A DNA stretch of 64,000 bases from Caldicellulosiruptor morganii (lineage in GTDB: Bacteria; Bacillota; Thermoanaerobacteria; Caldicellulosiruptorales; Caldicellulosiruptoraceae): positions 2,361,501 to 2,425,500 of the forward strand of contig NZ_CP113865.1 in NCBI RefSeq assembly GCF_026810225.1, given 5' to 3'. This document shows positions 16,939-27,392 of the stretch, piece by piece. Made by a program: the position numbers and the translations under genes. Below the pieces are notes generated by a model. It made no database searches. It worked only from the letters and a program-made list of their open reading frames with translations, and was not told where the DNA came from. Position 1 is the stretch's first letter, and every line of letters starts with the position of its first letter.

Positions 16939-17765
16939 GTGAAAAGAAGAATTGCAATAATCTCATTTGTGGTGTGTATTCTTTTTACCCTGTCAGCAAT
17001 AGCTTCATCTTCAACAAATTATAAAGCGCTTTATGAAAAGCTGCTGAAAGATTATAATACTCTGAAAACCGAAAATCAAAAGCTAAAAAACGACATAGCT
17101 TTACTTAAAAAGAAAAACGATGAACTTCAGAAGAAAGTGGCTTCAATGCCCAAACTCTCATATTACGATATTGTGATCAATGGAATCAGTGCAGCAAAAG
17201 AAATACCCTTTATAAACTATAATGGCAGAAGATACGTCCACTTTGATTCCATGCTCAAAACCTTCTTGAGTGTTGGAGATATGGGTTATATCTTCAATGA
17301 TCAAGCTAAAAAAGTAGAAATAGGTGCTTTTGTGAAAAATAAAAATGTGTCTGGCTGAGTGATTTAGCATATTTTGATAGAGGGGGCTCTTGGTATGATT
17401 TTGGTTTTAATGCAACCGATGTTGTTATAAATGGAAAAAAGTTTTACAAAAATATATGGTGGTATGATTGGGCTTATAAAGATAGACAATTTAGACTAAT
17501 ATATAAACTACATGGCAAATATACAAAATTCCAATTTAAATATGGCGTGTTAGATTCTTCTTTAAAAGGTGCAAGAGGAACAATAAGGATTTTCGGTGAT
17601 AATGAACTTCTTGGAGAGTATACCTGTGAACTTTATGATGATGCAAAATCGGCAACTCTGAATATAGCGGGGGTTAATTACCTGGCAATAGAGTTTCAAA
17701 GTTTAGTGAATAATGATAGTAGTAAAATATACTTGGCAATTTGTGATCCACTGCTTATTCCATAG
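16939..17765 (+). pseudogene. Secreted NPCBM-like protein, frameshifted
   Basis: GTG start with GAGGAGGAG. Signal peptide (RRIAIISFVVCILFTLSAIASS), a coiled-coil stretch (residues about 30-70, YEKLLKDYNTLKTENQKLKN), then a beta-rich domain. At about 17350 the frame ends in NVSG-stop, while the frame two bases on continues VWLSDLAYFDRGGSWYDFGF... to LLIP and a stop at 17765. The second part looks like an NPCBM/NEW2-type carbohydrate-binding domain, ending NYLAIEF. The product would be about 275 residues if joined, so a small indel near AAAATGTGTCTGG has broken the gene, unless it is a sequencing error. Confidence 0.7.
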
Positions 17766-17822
17766 AAAATACAATTTTTCTAATAAACTTTAATTCAAGT
17801 GAAAATTGCATAACCATTAAAG

Positions 17823-17886
17823 AAGCCTCCTTCTGAAAATTTATGGATCTTCGCCTAAGCTTTCTCAAAGAAGGGGGCTTTTTTTA
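17823..17886 (+). terminator. Terminator after the NPCBM gene
   Basis: AAGCCTCCTT (17823-17832) pairs with AAGGGGGCTT (17871-17880; one G-T pair) around a 38-nt loop, followed by seven T. Also lies between convergent genes. Confidence 0.65.
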
Positions 17887-17906
17887 TTCATTGCTGTGTT
17901 GAACAA

Positions 17907-18614
17907 TTATCTTCTTCTTGCTTCCTCAACTTTTTTCCAAGCCTCTTTCGGAATTTCATCCATTACAGGAATTTTTTCAAGTTTGTCGATTCTGTTAATT
18001 TCTTCACAAAGTTTTTCCAAGGTTATATTAAAAAATCTCTTTTTATACCTCTCTTCGTACCACCAGCATGCAGGATACACGGTGTTGTCGCTATTAACTT
18101 TAAATATAAATCTATTCTCAGTCGCAATCCACCACACACCTGGTTTGTCTTTTCTTTTCTCAATCATAAAAACAAATTTTTCACCAGGTTTCATCTCAAA
18201 AAGATCTGATTTATTAAATGGATCATACAATGCAAAACAAAGCTCAATTTGCCTGTCATCCACATTTCCTTTTAGGACTTTCTCAACTTCAACAGTTACA
18301 TATAATCTATTCACCGCAGTTGACGGTGTTCCCAATTTTGATTGTAATTCATATACGTTTGTTCCTGGTATTGCCTGTACTGTTTCAGTTGTTTCTTCTT
18401 TTTTGACTGCTTTGCCTGCAATTACCGCTTGTGAATTTTTGACGTAGTACTCAAAAGTCAAATGTTGATAACTTTTTAAAGGGTCATAATATATAATTGG
18501 TTTCTCATAATTTTTCATTTTGTTCGTATTTTTCTTTATATAACTCAAAAACGGTAAGCTAAAAAGCAGGATCACTATTATAAGTATACAACTAATTTTA
18601 ACGCTTTTTTTCAT
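17907..18614 (-). CDS. Secreted or membrane-anchored protein of unknown function
   Basis: 235 residues with an N-terminal hydrophobic anchor (ISCILIIVILLFSLPFLSY, residues 8-26) and an extracytoplasmic beta-rich domain. The stretch VEVEKVLKGN...IELCFALYDPF...KPGEKFVFMIE is a pattern seen in many uncharacterised Firmicute secreted proteins. It lies 28 bp downstream of the metalloprotease remnant on the same strand, so the two were probably one operon. Confidence 0.65.
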   Translation of the reverse strand: MKKSVKISCILIIVILLFSLPFLSYIKKNTNKMKNYEKPIIYYDPLKSYQHLTFEYYVKNSQAVIAGKAVKKEETTETVQAIPGTNVYELQSKLGTPSTAVNRLYVTVEVEKVLKGNVDDRQIELCFALYDPFNKSDLFEMKPGEKFVFMIEKRKDKPGVWWIATENRFIFKVNSDNTVYPACWWYEERYKKRFFNITLEKLCEEINRIDKLEKIPVMDEIPKEAWKKVEEARRR

Positions 18615-18642
18615 TTTGACCCAACCTCCTCATAACTATCTG

Positions 18643-19038
18643 TTAAATACTCAAAATTATTTCAATGTCACATATATCATGTACAGTTGGGTATTCTTCG
18701 GTATAACTGTAATCCATAATACTTCCATAACTATCAGCTGAATAGCTATTTCTTGAGTCCGAACAACTATGATGACCTAAGCCCATAGCGTGTCCCATCT
18801 CATGCATTAAAATACCTTTTCGCTGAGTTAAAGTATGTGTAGATGCACTTACATAGGGGCTTATATAAATTATAGCCTGACCAATATTCCTATCACAGGA
18901 TTGAATGATCGAAGAATTGATTTCTTTTCCAAAGATACTCTTTAATGTTGTATAACCTTCAACATATTTGGATATTGTACTTCCGCCAAACATTGAGTCC
19001 CACCATGTTGGATCAGCTGTGCAAAAACAGATTTGTAT
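18643..19038 (-). pseudogene. Matrixin-like zinc metalloprotease, N-terminally truncated
   Basis: The frame carries the full zinc motif HEMGHAMGLGH (HExxHxxGxxH) and a Met-turn SIMDYS, hallmarks of metzincin proteases. Recognisable sequence (ADPTWWDSMFGG) continues upstream of the first ATG at 18993 to a TAA near 19040. No signal peptide, propeptide or start region remains, so roughly the first half of the protein is lost. The C-terminus, with YPTVHDICDIEIIL, looks natural. Confidence 0.7.
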
Positions 19039-19175
19039 TTAAAAAAGTTAAATCTACACACTTTTCATGAGACACAGCACAAATATACTTTGCATTCTCT
19101 ATACCCTATATATTATTCAATTGCTTCAATCACTACTCCATGCAGAATTATTAGAGTAAATATACAACACAAAAA

Positions 19176-19216
19176 CAAGGGGCTACCTATCTCTGATGAT
19201 ATGAGGTAGCCCCTTG
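19176..19216 (-). terminator. Terminator of the GH11 xylanase gene
   Basis: A 13-bp perfect stem (CAAGGGGCTACCT at 19176-19188 with its complement at 19204-19216) followed on the minus strand by TTTTTG. Confidence 0.85.
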
Positions 19217-19232
19217 AATTCAACAGGAGACA

Positions 19233-20309
19233 TTACTTAATCTCCAGATAATCTAAATATACATCCCATGTACCATTGTCAGATGTTACTACAAGTTCAA
19301 TTGTTTGATTACCCGTTGGATGAGATATATTACTTAACGTCTGTACAGTTGGTGTTGTGCCTGTAAAGTAGAATGTACCCACCTTTGTACCGCCAATTCG
19401 TAAGTCAACCGCTGCCGTGTTGGAGTTACTTGAACAACCGCGGAGAGAGAAAGTATGGGTTGAATTAGCAAAATATTGAGTATAATATGCTTTATCATTA
19501 TTAGCATATAAAGCTACTCCTGAGAATGGTGAAGTAATTTTTGATGCATACTGACCACTCAGCGACATATTTTCGCATTCTACTTTAGTAGTAGTTGGCG
19601 TAGTTGAACCTCCACCACTCGAATCACTTGTTATAGAGAACGTATTTTGTGTTATATTAGCTGAGCCACTGCTCTGGTAACCTTCCACACAGAGTGTAAT
19701 CTGGTCAATTGTACCCAGGTTCAAACCTTTTGCAGCCCATGCTCTGAAATGATCTGTTACAGTAACAGTACCACTTGTTCTTTTCGATGTTCTAACGCTC
19801 CAGTACTGATCAAATGTTCTTGTTCCTTCAATTGATGGCTGGTTAACACGAGTTGTCCTATAAATATCATATGTTCCTCCATCAATTGTTACAGTGCCAA
19901 GTGACGTTGCCCCGGGTGGACGCCATGAACCCCAGCTTTCAACGATATAAAATTCAACAAGTGGATTTTTTGACCATCCATAAATGCAGAGATAGGAATT
20001 GCCATTTGGATTGTAGGTAGCAGAGTAGGTAATCTTTACAGTCCCAAGCTGATTCCATGCAGTACTAAACTTTTTACCTGTTCTGAAGAGTGCATTGTTA
20101 ATATTACTCCACTGACAGCTAAATCTTCCTCCTGTGTCAACTGTCATGGTAGTATTCCCTGTGTCCTTCCACAACTCGTAGTAGTAACCATCGTATGTCC
20201 CACTTGCATTAGAGGTAAGTGTTATGGCTGCCTGTGCATAAAAAGGATTAGCCAACACAACACACATCAAAGCAGCCAGTAAGACTTTTAAAAGCTTTCT
20301 GTACCTCAT
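19233..20309 (-). CDS. Secreted GH11 endo-1,4-beta-xylanase with CBM36
   Basis: 358 residues: signal peptide 1-27 (…NPFYAQA), GH11 jelly-roll about 28-226, Ser/Gly/Thr linker 228-241, CBM36 about 242-358 ([14 protein letters not shown] ... [10 protein letters not shown]). Catalytic residues are visible: nucleophile Glu119 in [13 protein letters not shown] and acid/base Glu209 in [21 protein letters not shown] and [16 protein letters not shown] are family signatures. CBM36 modules bind xylan with calcium. The enzyme would cut xylan outside the cell, feeding the xylose-type transport genes at 9-11 kb (now broken). Single gene with its own strong terminator. Confidence 0.95.
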   Translation of the reverse strand: MRYRKLLKVLLAALMCVVLANPFYAQAAITLTSNASGTYDGYYYELWKDTGNTTMTVDTGGRFSCQWSNINNALFRTGKKFSTAWNQLGTVKITYSATYNPNGNSYLCIYGWSKNPLVEFYIVESWGSWRPPGATSLGTVTIDGGTYDIYRTTRVNQPSIEGTRTFDQYWSVRTSKRTSGTVTVTDHFRAWAAKGLNLGTIDQITLCVEGYQSSGSANITQNTFSITSDSSGGGSTTPTTTKVECENMSLSGQYASKITSPFSGVALYANNDKAYYTQYFANSTHTFSLRGCSSNSNTAAVDLRIGGTKVGTFYFTGTTPTVQTLSNISHPTGNQTIELVVTSDNGTWDVYLDYLEIK

Positions 20310-20341
20310 CTTTAAAACCTCCCTTTACATATAGTTTTATT

Positions 20342-20366
20342 TTTAACGCCTTTTTAAGGCGTTAAA
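20342..20366. promoter_or_regulatory. Hairpin/operator upstream of the xylanase gene
   Basis: TTTAACGCC and GGCGTTAAA form a perfect 9-bp inverted repeat with a 7-nt spacer, about 35 bp before the xylanase ATG. There is no adequate T-run on either strand, so an operator or 5'-UTR stem is as likely as a terminator. The rest of 20367-20534 is AT-rich with no gene. Confidence 0.45.
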
Positions 20367-20534
20367 GCCATTTTTTCTGTCATATTTTACTTATTGCCGA
20401 TATTTATGATTAATTTAACGACATATATCTTAATTTTCTGACAATTATATTGTACAATCAATTTATTTTTTTGTCAATACCTTTTAAAAAATATATTTTT
20501 CTATCAATAAATTTGTTTCTTTTGCACTTTAAAC

Positions 20535-21188
20535 TCAAATTCCTTCTCCCACAATTACAATTTGGTTAATCACATCCTTCTTAATGGTTATTATCTTGCC
20601 TGAAAATTTTTCTTTCAATAAATAGTTTTTTTCTGACTCTTCAATAAGCCATCCCTCATATTTTGTTAAATTTTCACCCCAAATTATTACCTTGGGAAGA
20701 TAATAATAAGATATGAGAGATGCAAAACAAAATATATTTATTGCTTCTACTAAAAACATGCTAAAAACATCAATTAATATGATAAACTTGTAATTAATAT
20801 TTTCTTTGGGAATATAAATAAGAGTTGTATAATAATTTATCAGGAAGCTAAAAATTATGTAAACCATCAAACCCACAATTATGAATTTTTTTTTCTTTTC
20901 CGATTTTAAAATTTTAAAAGAATTTTTGAAGAATAATTCTTTCTCTATAACCTTTTTATAGTAATACAAAATCATCATTGCAACAAGGTTCAATACCAGC
21001 CAGATCTTAAATAATACAAATTCGATAAAAACTGCAAAGTGAATTCCTACAAAGATAATACTTAATATTATTATCCAACTTTTGTTGTTCACAAAACAAT
21101 TTTTACAAACCTTTTTCATAAATAATGTTCCCGTGCCATAAGCCAATACACTTATAATTAGAAGGTTTACAAATAAAGAGTTATTCAC
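20535..21188 (-). CDS. Membrane protein of unknown function
   Basis: About 217 residues with five or six hydrophobic segments (LFVNLLIISVLAYGTG, WIIILSIIFVGIHFAVFIEF, and others) and a soluble C-terminal tail (EGWLIEESEKNYLLKE...IVGEGI). The frame opens at 21218, but GTG 21188, 6 nt after a strong AAAGGAGGAGG, is the likely start. No family is recognised. AT-rich relative to neighbours. Confidence 0.6.
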   Translation of the reverse strand: MNNSLFVNLLIISVLAYGTGTLFMKKVCKNCFVNNKSWIIILSIIFVGIHFAVFIEFVLFKIWLVLNLVAMMILYYYKKVIEKELFFKNSFKILKSEKKKKFIIVGLMVYIIFSFLINYYTTLIYIPKENINYKFIILIDVFSMFLVEAINIFCFASLISYYYLPKVIIWGENLTKYEGWLIEESEKNYLLKEKFSGKIITIKKDVINQIVIVGEGI

Positions 21189-21218
21189 TTTTCCTCCTCC
21201 TTTCAAGTCAAAATACAA

Positions 21219-21517
21219 TCACAGTCCAAGTCATGTATAACAATCTCTAAATTTTTAATCATAATATTAAATACATCTTCTAATTAATTGGACAAATATC
21301 CTATTTACTCTTCTTTGTTGTTAGTGATTTTATTATAAATTCACAATTAACTTCTGTAAACCCTAAAAATTTTAAAAAATCCCCTATAAATCATACTTCT
21401 TTGCCCGTTGTCAGTATATTTTTGTAAAATTTTTGTCTTTGTTTAGTAATTTTTGAATTTGTTTTTAGAAAAAATATTGAATTTTTTCTAAACATTCAAG
21501 AGGTTAAATTCACAAAA
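21219..21517. other. AT-rich intergenic region with no gene seen
   Basis: Between the membrane-protein gene and the GH81 terminator there is only AT-rich sequence with poly-A/T tracts; no frame, palindrome or promoter convincing enough to name. Confidence 0.5.
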
Positions 21518-21548
21518 AAATAGCTACTTTTTCAAAAGGTAGCTATTT
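21518..21548 (-). terminator. Terminator of the GH81 gene
   Basis: AAATAGCTAC...GTAGCTATTT stem with an A-rich/T-rich loop, followed by TTTTTTT on the minus strand, 47 bp past the GH81 stop. Confidence 0.75.
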
Positions 21549-21594
21549 GTATTATAAAGCCCAAAAAATCCTAATATTGTATGACAATACGCTT

Positions 21595-24500
21595 TTACGG
21601 AGCAGGCGTAATCAACCTTGTCGGAAAATCATTGGTATTATAAGCCATCGTACAATCTACCCCAGAAACTTTTGTAATTGAAATTCTTATTCTTTGATTG
21701 TTGAAACTAACATCGGAAGAGGTAGAAATATTGAAAACTGATTGATGATTGCCTGTACCAGTTGTATTTACATCAACTGTCTGAGAACCAATCAATGTTG
21801 CTCCACTTCCATCGCTGTTTACTTTATAGATTTCCACTTTAACTTGAGAAGAAGAACCTGGACTGTTTGTCCACAATATAAATTGCCATGTTCCTGCTTT
21901 GTACGTGCCATTGATTGCAGGTGAATACCAATGCTTTGTGGTAGTTGTTATAGTAGTAGTTGGCTGCCATCCCGTAACAGAACTGTTCGTTGTTTGCAAA
22001 TTCTCTCCACTTGGTGTAACTCCGCTTGTTTGCTGATTGAATAAATACCATGTAGTTTGAGGTAAGTATTGTGCACTGCCACTCTGAGTTCCATAAACTT
22101 CAAACTCCCACAAAGAATATCCCCATTGTGTGCCACGCTCTGTCCCGTACATTCTTACATAGCGTGCATTGATTGGCGTAAACGTTATGTTATTAATCCC
22201 ACCTGTGCCACTTGTTGTAGAATAGACTGTAGTCCAGTTTGTATTGTCTGTTGATACTTGAATCTGGAACGACTTTGCATATGCTGTCTCCCAGTATAGT
22301 TTCACACCTGTGATATTATAGGTTGCACCTAAGTCAACCGCAATCCACTGCGGGTCTGAGAATGCAGATGACCAACGAGTTGATAAATTACCATCAAATG
22401 CATATGCTGCCGGATAATTGGAGTTTTCTACCGATGAAGCTGTTGCTGGTTTGTTCAAAGCAATGTTTGTTTGAGTACTTGCCCCACCACTGTCCACAGT
22501 TAAGCTATTCGCAGAAGCTGTGACTACTTTTCCATCAGAAAATGTAACAGTTAGTTGTGTGTCTGTCGGATTGTATACAACATAAGTTTTTGTTCCATTT
22601 TTATTGAATACCTGATAAAGCGGATAGTTTGCTGTTGTGCTAAAATCCGGTGTCCCTAATGTATTGAGGGCATTTAACCATACATAGGTAAAGGATTTTG
22701 ATTGACCAGTTTCATTTGGTATTGATGTATTCCACTTAGAAAGTGCTAATGATGGATTTGCTAAAGCTAAATACATATACCAAATATCCTGCCATGATGA
22801 TGGCTCACTTGTCCCAGCTTGAGTCAGCATTTCGTTGTAATAATTCTGTACATATGTTTTATCTTTTGCAAGGTAGAATGAACCGCCTGTTATTGGCAAA
22901 AGCTCGATACCTCTGCTCTGTGCTGCAAAATTTGCAACTGAGCCTGCATCCCACCAAATCTCAGCACAGTATTTTCCGCCCCAAATTAAGGATGCGTAAT
23001 TCCAATTATAAACCCCGCTATGGTCTATTACATCTTTATATAAATCAAACACATAATTGTATGTGGCTTCTGCCTCAGTTGTGTATAAATATATTCCCAA
23101 GTCGCGGATTGCTGTCTGCCCAGTTACTGTACCCCATAAAATTATAGCCTGCCATGCATTCATTGCTTCAGAGAATGACTCCTGATTGTTACCATCCACA
23201 AAGTTTGCATGACCACTTGCCCATGAATGCCCTTCATACGGGTCAAAATATCTCAAGAATGGAAATCTTGTATCTGTTCTGTCCCAGTTTGCAATATCTT
23301 TTATAAGCAAGTTTACCATGCCACCCCATTGATTCTGAGCTGCCCAGCTTTTATCTACCAAAGCTATTTGCGCAGCTGCATTTATAAAATAACCATAATG
23401 GAAGTGATGATCATTTATCTGGTCATTTGTGCCATAACTTGGCGGATAGCCTATAAGTGTTCCCCATGTAGAATTGTAATAGAAATACTTGCTGTCTGTA
23501 GAACCACTATAAGTAAACCAATCTTGCAGATTGTTCTTCAAAGCAGATATAGCATTGTTTAATACCGTTGTATTATTGTTCATCTTCGCAAGTTGAACAA
23601 TAGATGAAACCCTGTTTTGTTCTTTCCCATTCCAGTAAGTATCTGATGATGAAATTGAAGTAGATTCACTATTGAGCAAGGAATTCAATGTAGCTGTGTC
23701 AGAACCATTAAGCGGCATAATGGGTAATATACCATAGAACTTATATTTAGTTGTGAAATTTCTTCCTGATATTGTTTTCATGAGCCCTCTAACTGTGTTA
23801 TAGGTATATGACAAATATGACAATGAGTTATTGCGCCATTGATGAGGATAAAGACATATGATTGTGTCTAAATTTGTGCCTTCTTTTGCTGTTGTGGTAA
23901 TTGTAAATGTTGTTGTAACCTCACTTGTATTCGCATTATATGACCATGACACCTGAGTATTCGTTATAAACGCATAAGCTCTATCTTTAAAATAGTTTAA
24001 TGTAGTAGTTGTGTTATCGGGTAGAACAGCAATAGAAAAGTATGTCTTGCCGCTTGGTAAATTACACGTTAGAGTTGTTGTACCAATACCACTCCAGGTT
24101 GATCCTGAAGGTGCAAACAATCCATAACTTATCCCATTTATTGTTATACCTAAATACTGGCTACTGCTACTGCCATAGAACACAGTGGGAACAGAAGGAA
24201 ATACTATTTGAGGTTTGCCTGTAGGGAAATCGAAATAAATATAAGGACTTCCCTTTGTTATAGTTGCTTTTAATACGTTTGTTGTTCCACTTGTCAAAAC
24301 ACCATCAAATGACCAATCTGTCATCTTGTCTGCACGTGCATCTGTGTAACTGCTGTAACTTGAATTTTTAATTGTCATATCAGCCCTGTGTTGCCACAAC
24401 ACAAATCTGCCTGTGTATCCACTTGTTCCCTCTCCGCTTTTAACAGGCTTGCCAATTTCTAATCCGTTAGAAGTAAACTTTACAGACAGTGGGTGAGGAT

Positions 24501-24750
24501 ACATAGCTTCTGAATACTGCGACCTTAAAATTGAGCTTTCCCAGCTGTTAGTAGGAATTGCCCCTGTCAAATTAGAGGTTTTGTAAACAGTTGCAGGTGG
24601 TCCAACTTGTCCACTTGGTAGAGTATCAGTATAGCTCCCTGCACCACTAGTAATTGTGGCAGCAAAAACAAATTGTGGCAATGAACCAAACAAGCTTAAC
24701 ATAAGAATTAAAATTACCAAAATACTGACAACTCTTTTACACTTTTTCAT
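21595..24750 (-). CDS. Secreted GH81 endo-1,3-beta-glucanase with CBM32-like domain
   Basis: 1051 residues: signal peptide 1-30 (…FGSLPQFVFA); GH81 catalytic region about 35-740, with N-terminal AIPTNSWESSILRS and MYPHPLSVKF, DHHFHYGYFINAAA, and the catalytic acidic loop DGNNQESFSEAMNAW near residue 520. An F5/8 type C (CBM32-like) domain follows at about 765-890 (NIALNKPATASS... ARYVRMYGT), then a beta-sandwich of about 155 residues (TTWYLFNQQTSGV... GVDCTMAYN) of unknown type. GH81 enzymes hydrolyse beta-1,3-glucan (laminarin, curdlan). It follows the tail of an ABC permease gene, so it belonged to a glucan import/degradation cluster. Confidence 0.93.
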   Translation of the reverse strand: MKKCKRVVSILVILILMLSLFGSLPQFVFAATITSGAGSYTDTLPSGQVGPPATVYKTSNLTGAIPTNSWESSILRSQYSEAMYPHPLSVKFTSNGLEIGKPVKSGEGTSGYTGRFVLWQHRADMTIKNSSYSSYTDARADKMTDWSFDGVLTSGTTNVLKATITKGSPYIYFDFPTGKPQIVFPSVPTVFYGSSSSQYLGITINGISYGLFAPSGSTWSGIGTTTLTCNLPSGKTYFSIAVLPDNTTTTLNYFKDRAYAFITNTQVSWSYNANTSEVTTTFTITTTAKEGTNLDTIICLYPHQWRNNSLSYLSYTYNTVRGLMKTISGRNFTTKYKFYGILPIMPLNGSDTATLNSLLNSESTSISSSDTYWNGKEQNRVSSIVQLAKMNNNTTVLNNAISALKNNLQDWFTYSGSTDSKYFYYNSTWGTLIGYPPSYGTNDQINDHHFHYGYFINAAAQIALVDKSWAAQNQWGGMVNLLIKDIANWDRTDTRFPFLRYFDPYEGHSWASGHANFVDGNNQESFSEAMNAWQAIILWGTVTGQTAIRDLGIYLYTTEAEATYNYVFDLYKDVIDHSGVYNWNYASLIWGGKYCAEIWWDAGSVANFAAQSRGIELLPITGGSFYLAKDKTYVQNYYNEMLTQAGTSEPSSWQDIWYMYLALANPSLALSKWNTSIPNETGQSKSFTYVWLNALNTLGTPDFSTTANYPLYQVFNKNGTKTYVVYNPTDTQLTVTFSDGKVVTASANSLTVDSGGASTQTNIALNKPATASSVENSNYPAAYAFDGNLSTRWSSAFSDPQWIAVDLGATYNITGVKLYWETAYAKSFQIQVSTDNTNWTTVYSTTSGTGGINNITFTPINARYVRMYGTERGTQWGYSLWEFEVYGTQSGSAQYLPQTTWYLFNQQTSGVTPSGENLQTTNSSVTGWQPTTTITTTTKHWYSPAINGTYKAGTWQFILWTNSPGSSSQVKVEIYKVNSDGSGATLIGSQTVDVNTTGTGNHQSVFNISTSSDVSFNNQRIRISITKVSGVDCTMAYNTNDFPTRLITPAP

Positions 24751-24888
24751 AATACAATCTCCTCCTGAGAGTTTTTGTTTTGTGTACTTATAATTATAGT
24801 GGGAAATGTTTTAAGATCAATGCACTAAATTTAAGATTGATGGTTTCTCAATTTTATTCACAAAACTTAAAATCAGGAATCAAAGCAA

Positions 24889-25179
24889 TCATCCCTTCAC
24901 AGCACCGGCTATCATGCCTTTTAAAAGTTTGTCCTGCAAAACAAAGTAAATTATTATGCTTGGTATTGCAGAGATTACAACTGCTGAAAACATTTTGGTA
25001 AGCTCTGCTTCGTACATCCCTCTAAAATTCAAAAGTCCAACAGGCAGGGTCATCTTTTCCGGTGTTTGTATCAAAACCAGGGGTATCAAAAGGTCATTCC
25101 ACGCACCAAGGAAATTGAACACTGCAATTGTCACAAAAGCTGGCATGGTCAATGGAAGAATTATCTTGTAAGATTTGAG
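24889..25179 (-). pseudogene. Sugar ABC permease (MalG-type), C-terminal fragment
   Basis: About 96 residues matching the end of a binding-protein-dependent sugar permease: LKSYKIILPLTMPAF, VFNFLGAWNDLLIPLVLI (the EAA-loop region and next helix), TLPVGLLNF and the terminal LLKGMIAGAVKG. The ATG at 25152 is internal, and sequence upstream of 25180 belongs to a different gene. The first ~180 residues are gone. It marks the left cut of the accessory island and lies 138 bp before GH81. Confidence 0.85.
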
Positions 25180-25331
25180 TTTGCTGGGACACGCAATTCT
25201 TTTTTTTCATAATACTGTGACTCTGCTTTTGCAGGTTGGAAAAAGGCAGGGTTTGGGAAAATGGAAAGTAGCAGGACTGCAAGCATGAGCAGGACCGATT
25301 TTGCAGTCCTGCACACCAAGCAAAAGCGCAT
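25180..25331 (-). pseudogene. Signal-peptide start of a secreted protein, cut off
   Basis: ATG 25331 follows GGGAGGGAG. The product starts with a signal peptide (RTAKSVLLMLAVLLLSIFPN...QPAKAE) and continues QYYEKKELRVPANSN before sequence changes to permease. It occupies the same place behind a surface-protein gene as the secreted protein at 34322, whose mature start (KAEYYADKRDTVYEGGSNF) is similar. It is probably the 5' stub of that gene's paralog. Confidence 0.6.
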
Positions 25332-25350
25332 TGCTCTTTTCTCCCTCCCT

Positions 25351-27330
25351 TTACTTGTATTTCGGGTCAGGCTTTGCAACTATGAACTTAACACCCGGTC
25401 TTAACTTGCTCGGTTTCTCGTAGTATACTGTCAAAAATGTTTGTGGTCAGTCCGGGTTAAAAGCATACCTGTAAGCATACACATCGCCATACTGCACAAG
25501 CACACCGGGCTTGTTGGGAATAAGCGCTTTGTTCTTTAGGTTGTAATAGTACTTACCATCATCCATTGCACGCTTCTGGTATGCATCCGGTACTCTGTGC
25601 GATACTGCTGTCAACCTTGGCGCAAGCAGGTACTGTGATGGGTCGTTGTAAATACCTAAAGGCAACCGTGCATGCTCATAAAACAGCGGACCCGGTTCAA
25701 ATGAGAAGTACACACCTTCATAGATTGCAATATTACTCAATAAATCGTTGATATGTGCAAGTCCCACAACACCGGCAGAAGATAGACTATCCTGGTACAC
25801 TCCCCATACAAGGTATGGTTGCGTAAACCATGCTTGTTTTTTATTGTTTTCAGCATCATACTTTCTGAATTTCAACTCATCAACAAGTGCGGGATTCAAG
25901 CGCAGTGTGACGGTTGGTGTGCTGAATATCGCCCCGTTTCTTCCTATATAGGCTGTTTTTGTATAGTCAATTTTTGTGTAGTTATCGACGTTGCCTATGT
26001 TGGCCCCGCCACAGATGACATCACCGTTTTTTGTAAAGTACAACTGTACGGGGCCTGTGTACTCGTCAAACACGTCGCGCTTGGACTTGCTAAAAAGCCT
26101 TGTCAAAAACTGTTTTGCCTCTGACTCTGTAAGAGTCTTGCCGGGCTTTGCACGGAACTTTTGCAGGTAAAACGGTGATGTGTCCCAGACATATATGCCA
26201 AGGTCAAGCATGTGCAAAACGGGTTCTCTATAGAGTTTTGGGATAGCCTTGTAGTCTTCGATGTATCCTCTTTCTTCAAACCTGCGCCAGTCTTCATACT
26301 TCCATCTTCTGGGCAGACTCTTTACCCACTCGTAAATGTACCTGTTGTATCTCAAATCCAGTTTGGGACGAATATAATGGTCTATTTCCTTTATTGCCTT
26401 CTCATCTGTGCTCATAAATTCTTTGAGGTAACTTTCTATAACTGCATTTTTTTCATCTACCCAACCTGTGTAGAGCAAGAGCACCGGTTTGTATGGTGTT
26501 CTCTGCCCGTTGTCAAGGATATAAAACGAATTTGCGTATGGTAGTTTGTTGCGTTCAAACAGGACATAGTAAGCATCACCTTTGAGTTTTAGCGTGACAT
26601 ATTCTGGTTTGAAGGTTTTGGGGTTTTTGCGATGTCCACTGACTGTCTTTACTGCATTTTTAATCACGATTATGTTTGGCCTTTTTGGTAGTTCAACAAC
26701 AAGTTTGTTCGGGTACTTTTTCTTAAATGTCCGAATCAAATCTCTGACATCGTCAATTGTGTAAAGTTTGCGGTTGCCGTTGAATCTGATCGGGTTGAAG
26801 ATGTATTTAACTTCCTGTGAACCGTCCGGGTAGTAGATTTCGTAGCGCAAAAAGTCGAACATCTGATATGCTCCAAAAGTGCTGTAGCCAGGATTCATTA
26901 CTACGTCCTTGCCGGACAGGTAACTATCCCACAGGTCATACACCGCAGTGCTGACAGGTATGTTTTGTGCTTTGAGTTTGTCAATTTTGTTAATGGCGTT
27001 CCAGATAATGTATGATGCCTGGGCACGTGTCAGGACAGTGTTGGGGTTTTTGACTTCTGGTGGAACAAGTCCGAGGCGTTTTGCCTCATCATACTTTGGC
27101 AGATTGTACCCGGCATTTAGCAAAAGCGCCTCTGTAAAACCCTTTGCAGTGGTGATTTCTGCAACAGGTTTGCTCTGTGTTGATGGTTGTGACTGCGACT
27201 GGGACTTGGTAGCAGTTGCAACCATCTCTGTTTTGCTTTTTGTTGCTGTTGTATTACCACATGCGGTTAAAACCACAAGTATGACCATTAGCAGTATCGC
27301 AGCAACCTTTTTGAACATTTTCTTAACCAT
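25351..27330 (-). pseudogene. Surface lipoprotein, SLH-like, with premature TGA (paralog of 34341-35987)
   Basis: Start ATG 27330 (GGGAGTGG upstream). Lipoprotein signal MFKKVAAILLMVILVVLTAC. An SLH-like segment follows (GFTEALLLNAGY...LGLVPPEV...VLTRAQASYIIWNAI, residues about 65-125), then a long unique region and a second SLH-like stretch (YREPVLHMLDLGIY...TLTESEAKQFLTRLFSKSKRDVFDEY). The frame stops at TGA 25447-25449 after AFNPD, but the same frame continues for 31 more codons to a TAA at 25351, ending KFIVAKPDPKYK. The paralog ends IMYAKPDPNIK, so the TGA is a nonsense mutation, probably of a Trp codon. Function unknown; it may still be exported. Confidence 0.75.
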
Positions 27331-27392
27331 GAAAACCACTCCCTTTCATTTTTTTTACTCATTGTTAATAATAACCTTGCAGTCTGAAAATT

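Noticed and set aside
21595-24750. Many plus-strand frames across the GH81 and GH16 genes
   Set aside because: They are antisense shadows of long minus-strand genes, with no ribosome sites and no family features.
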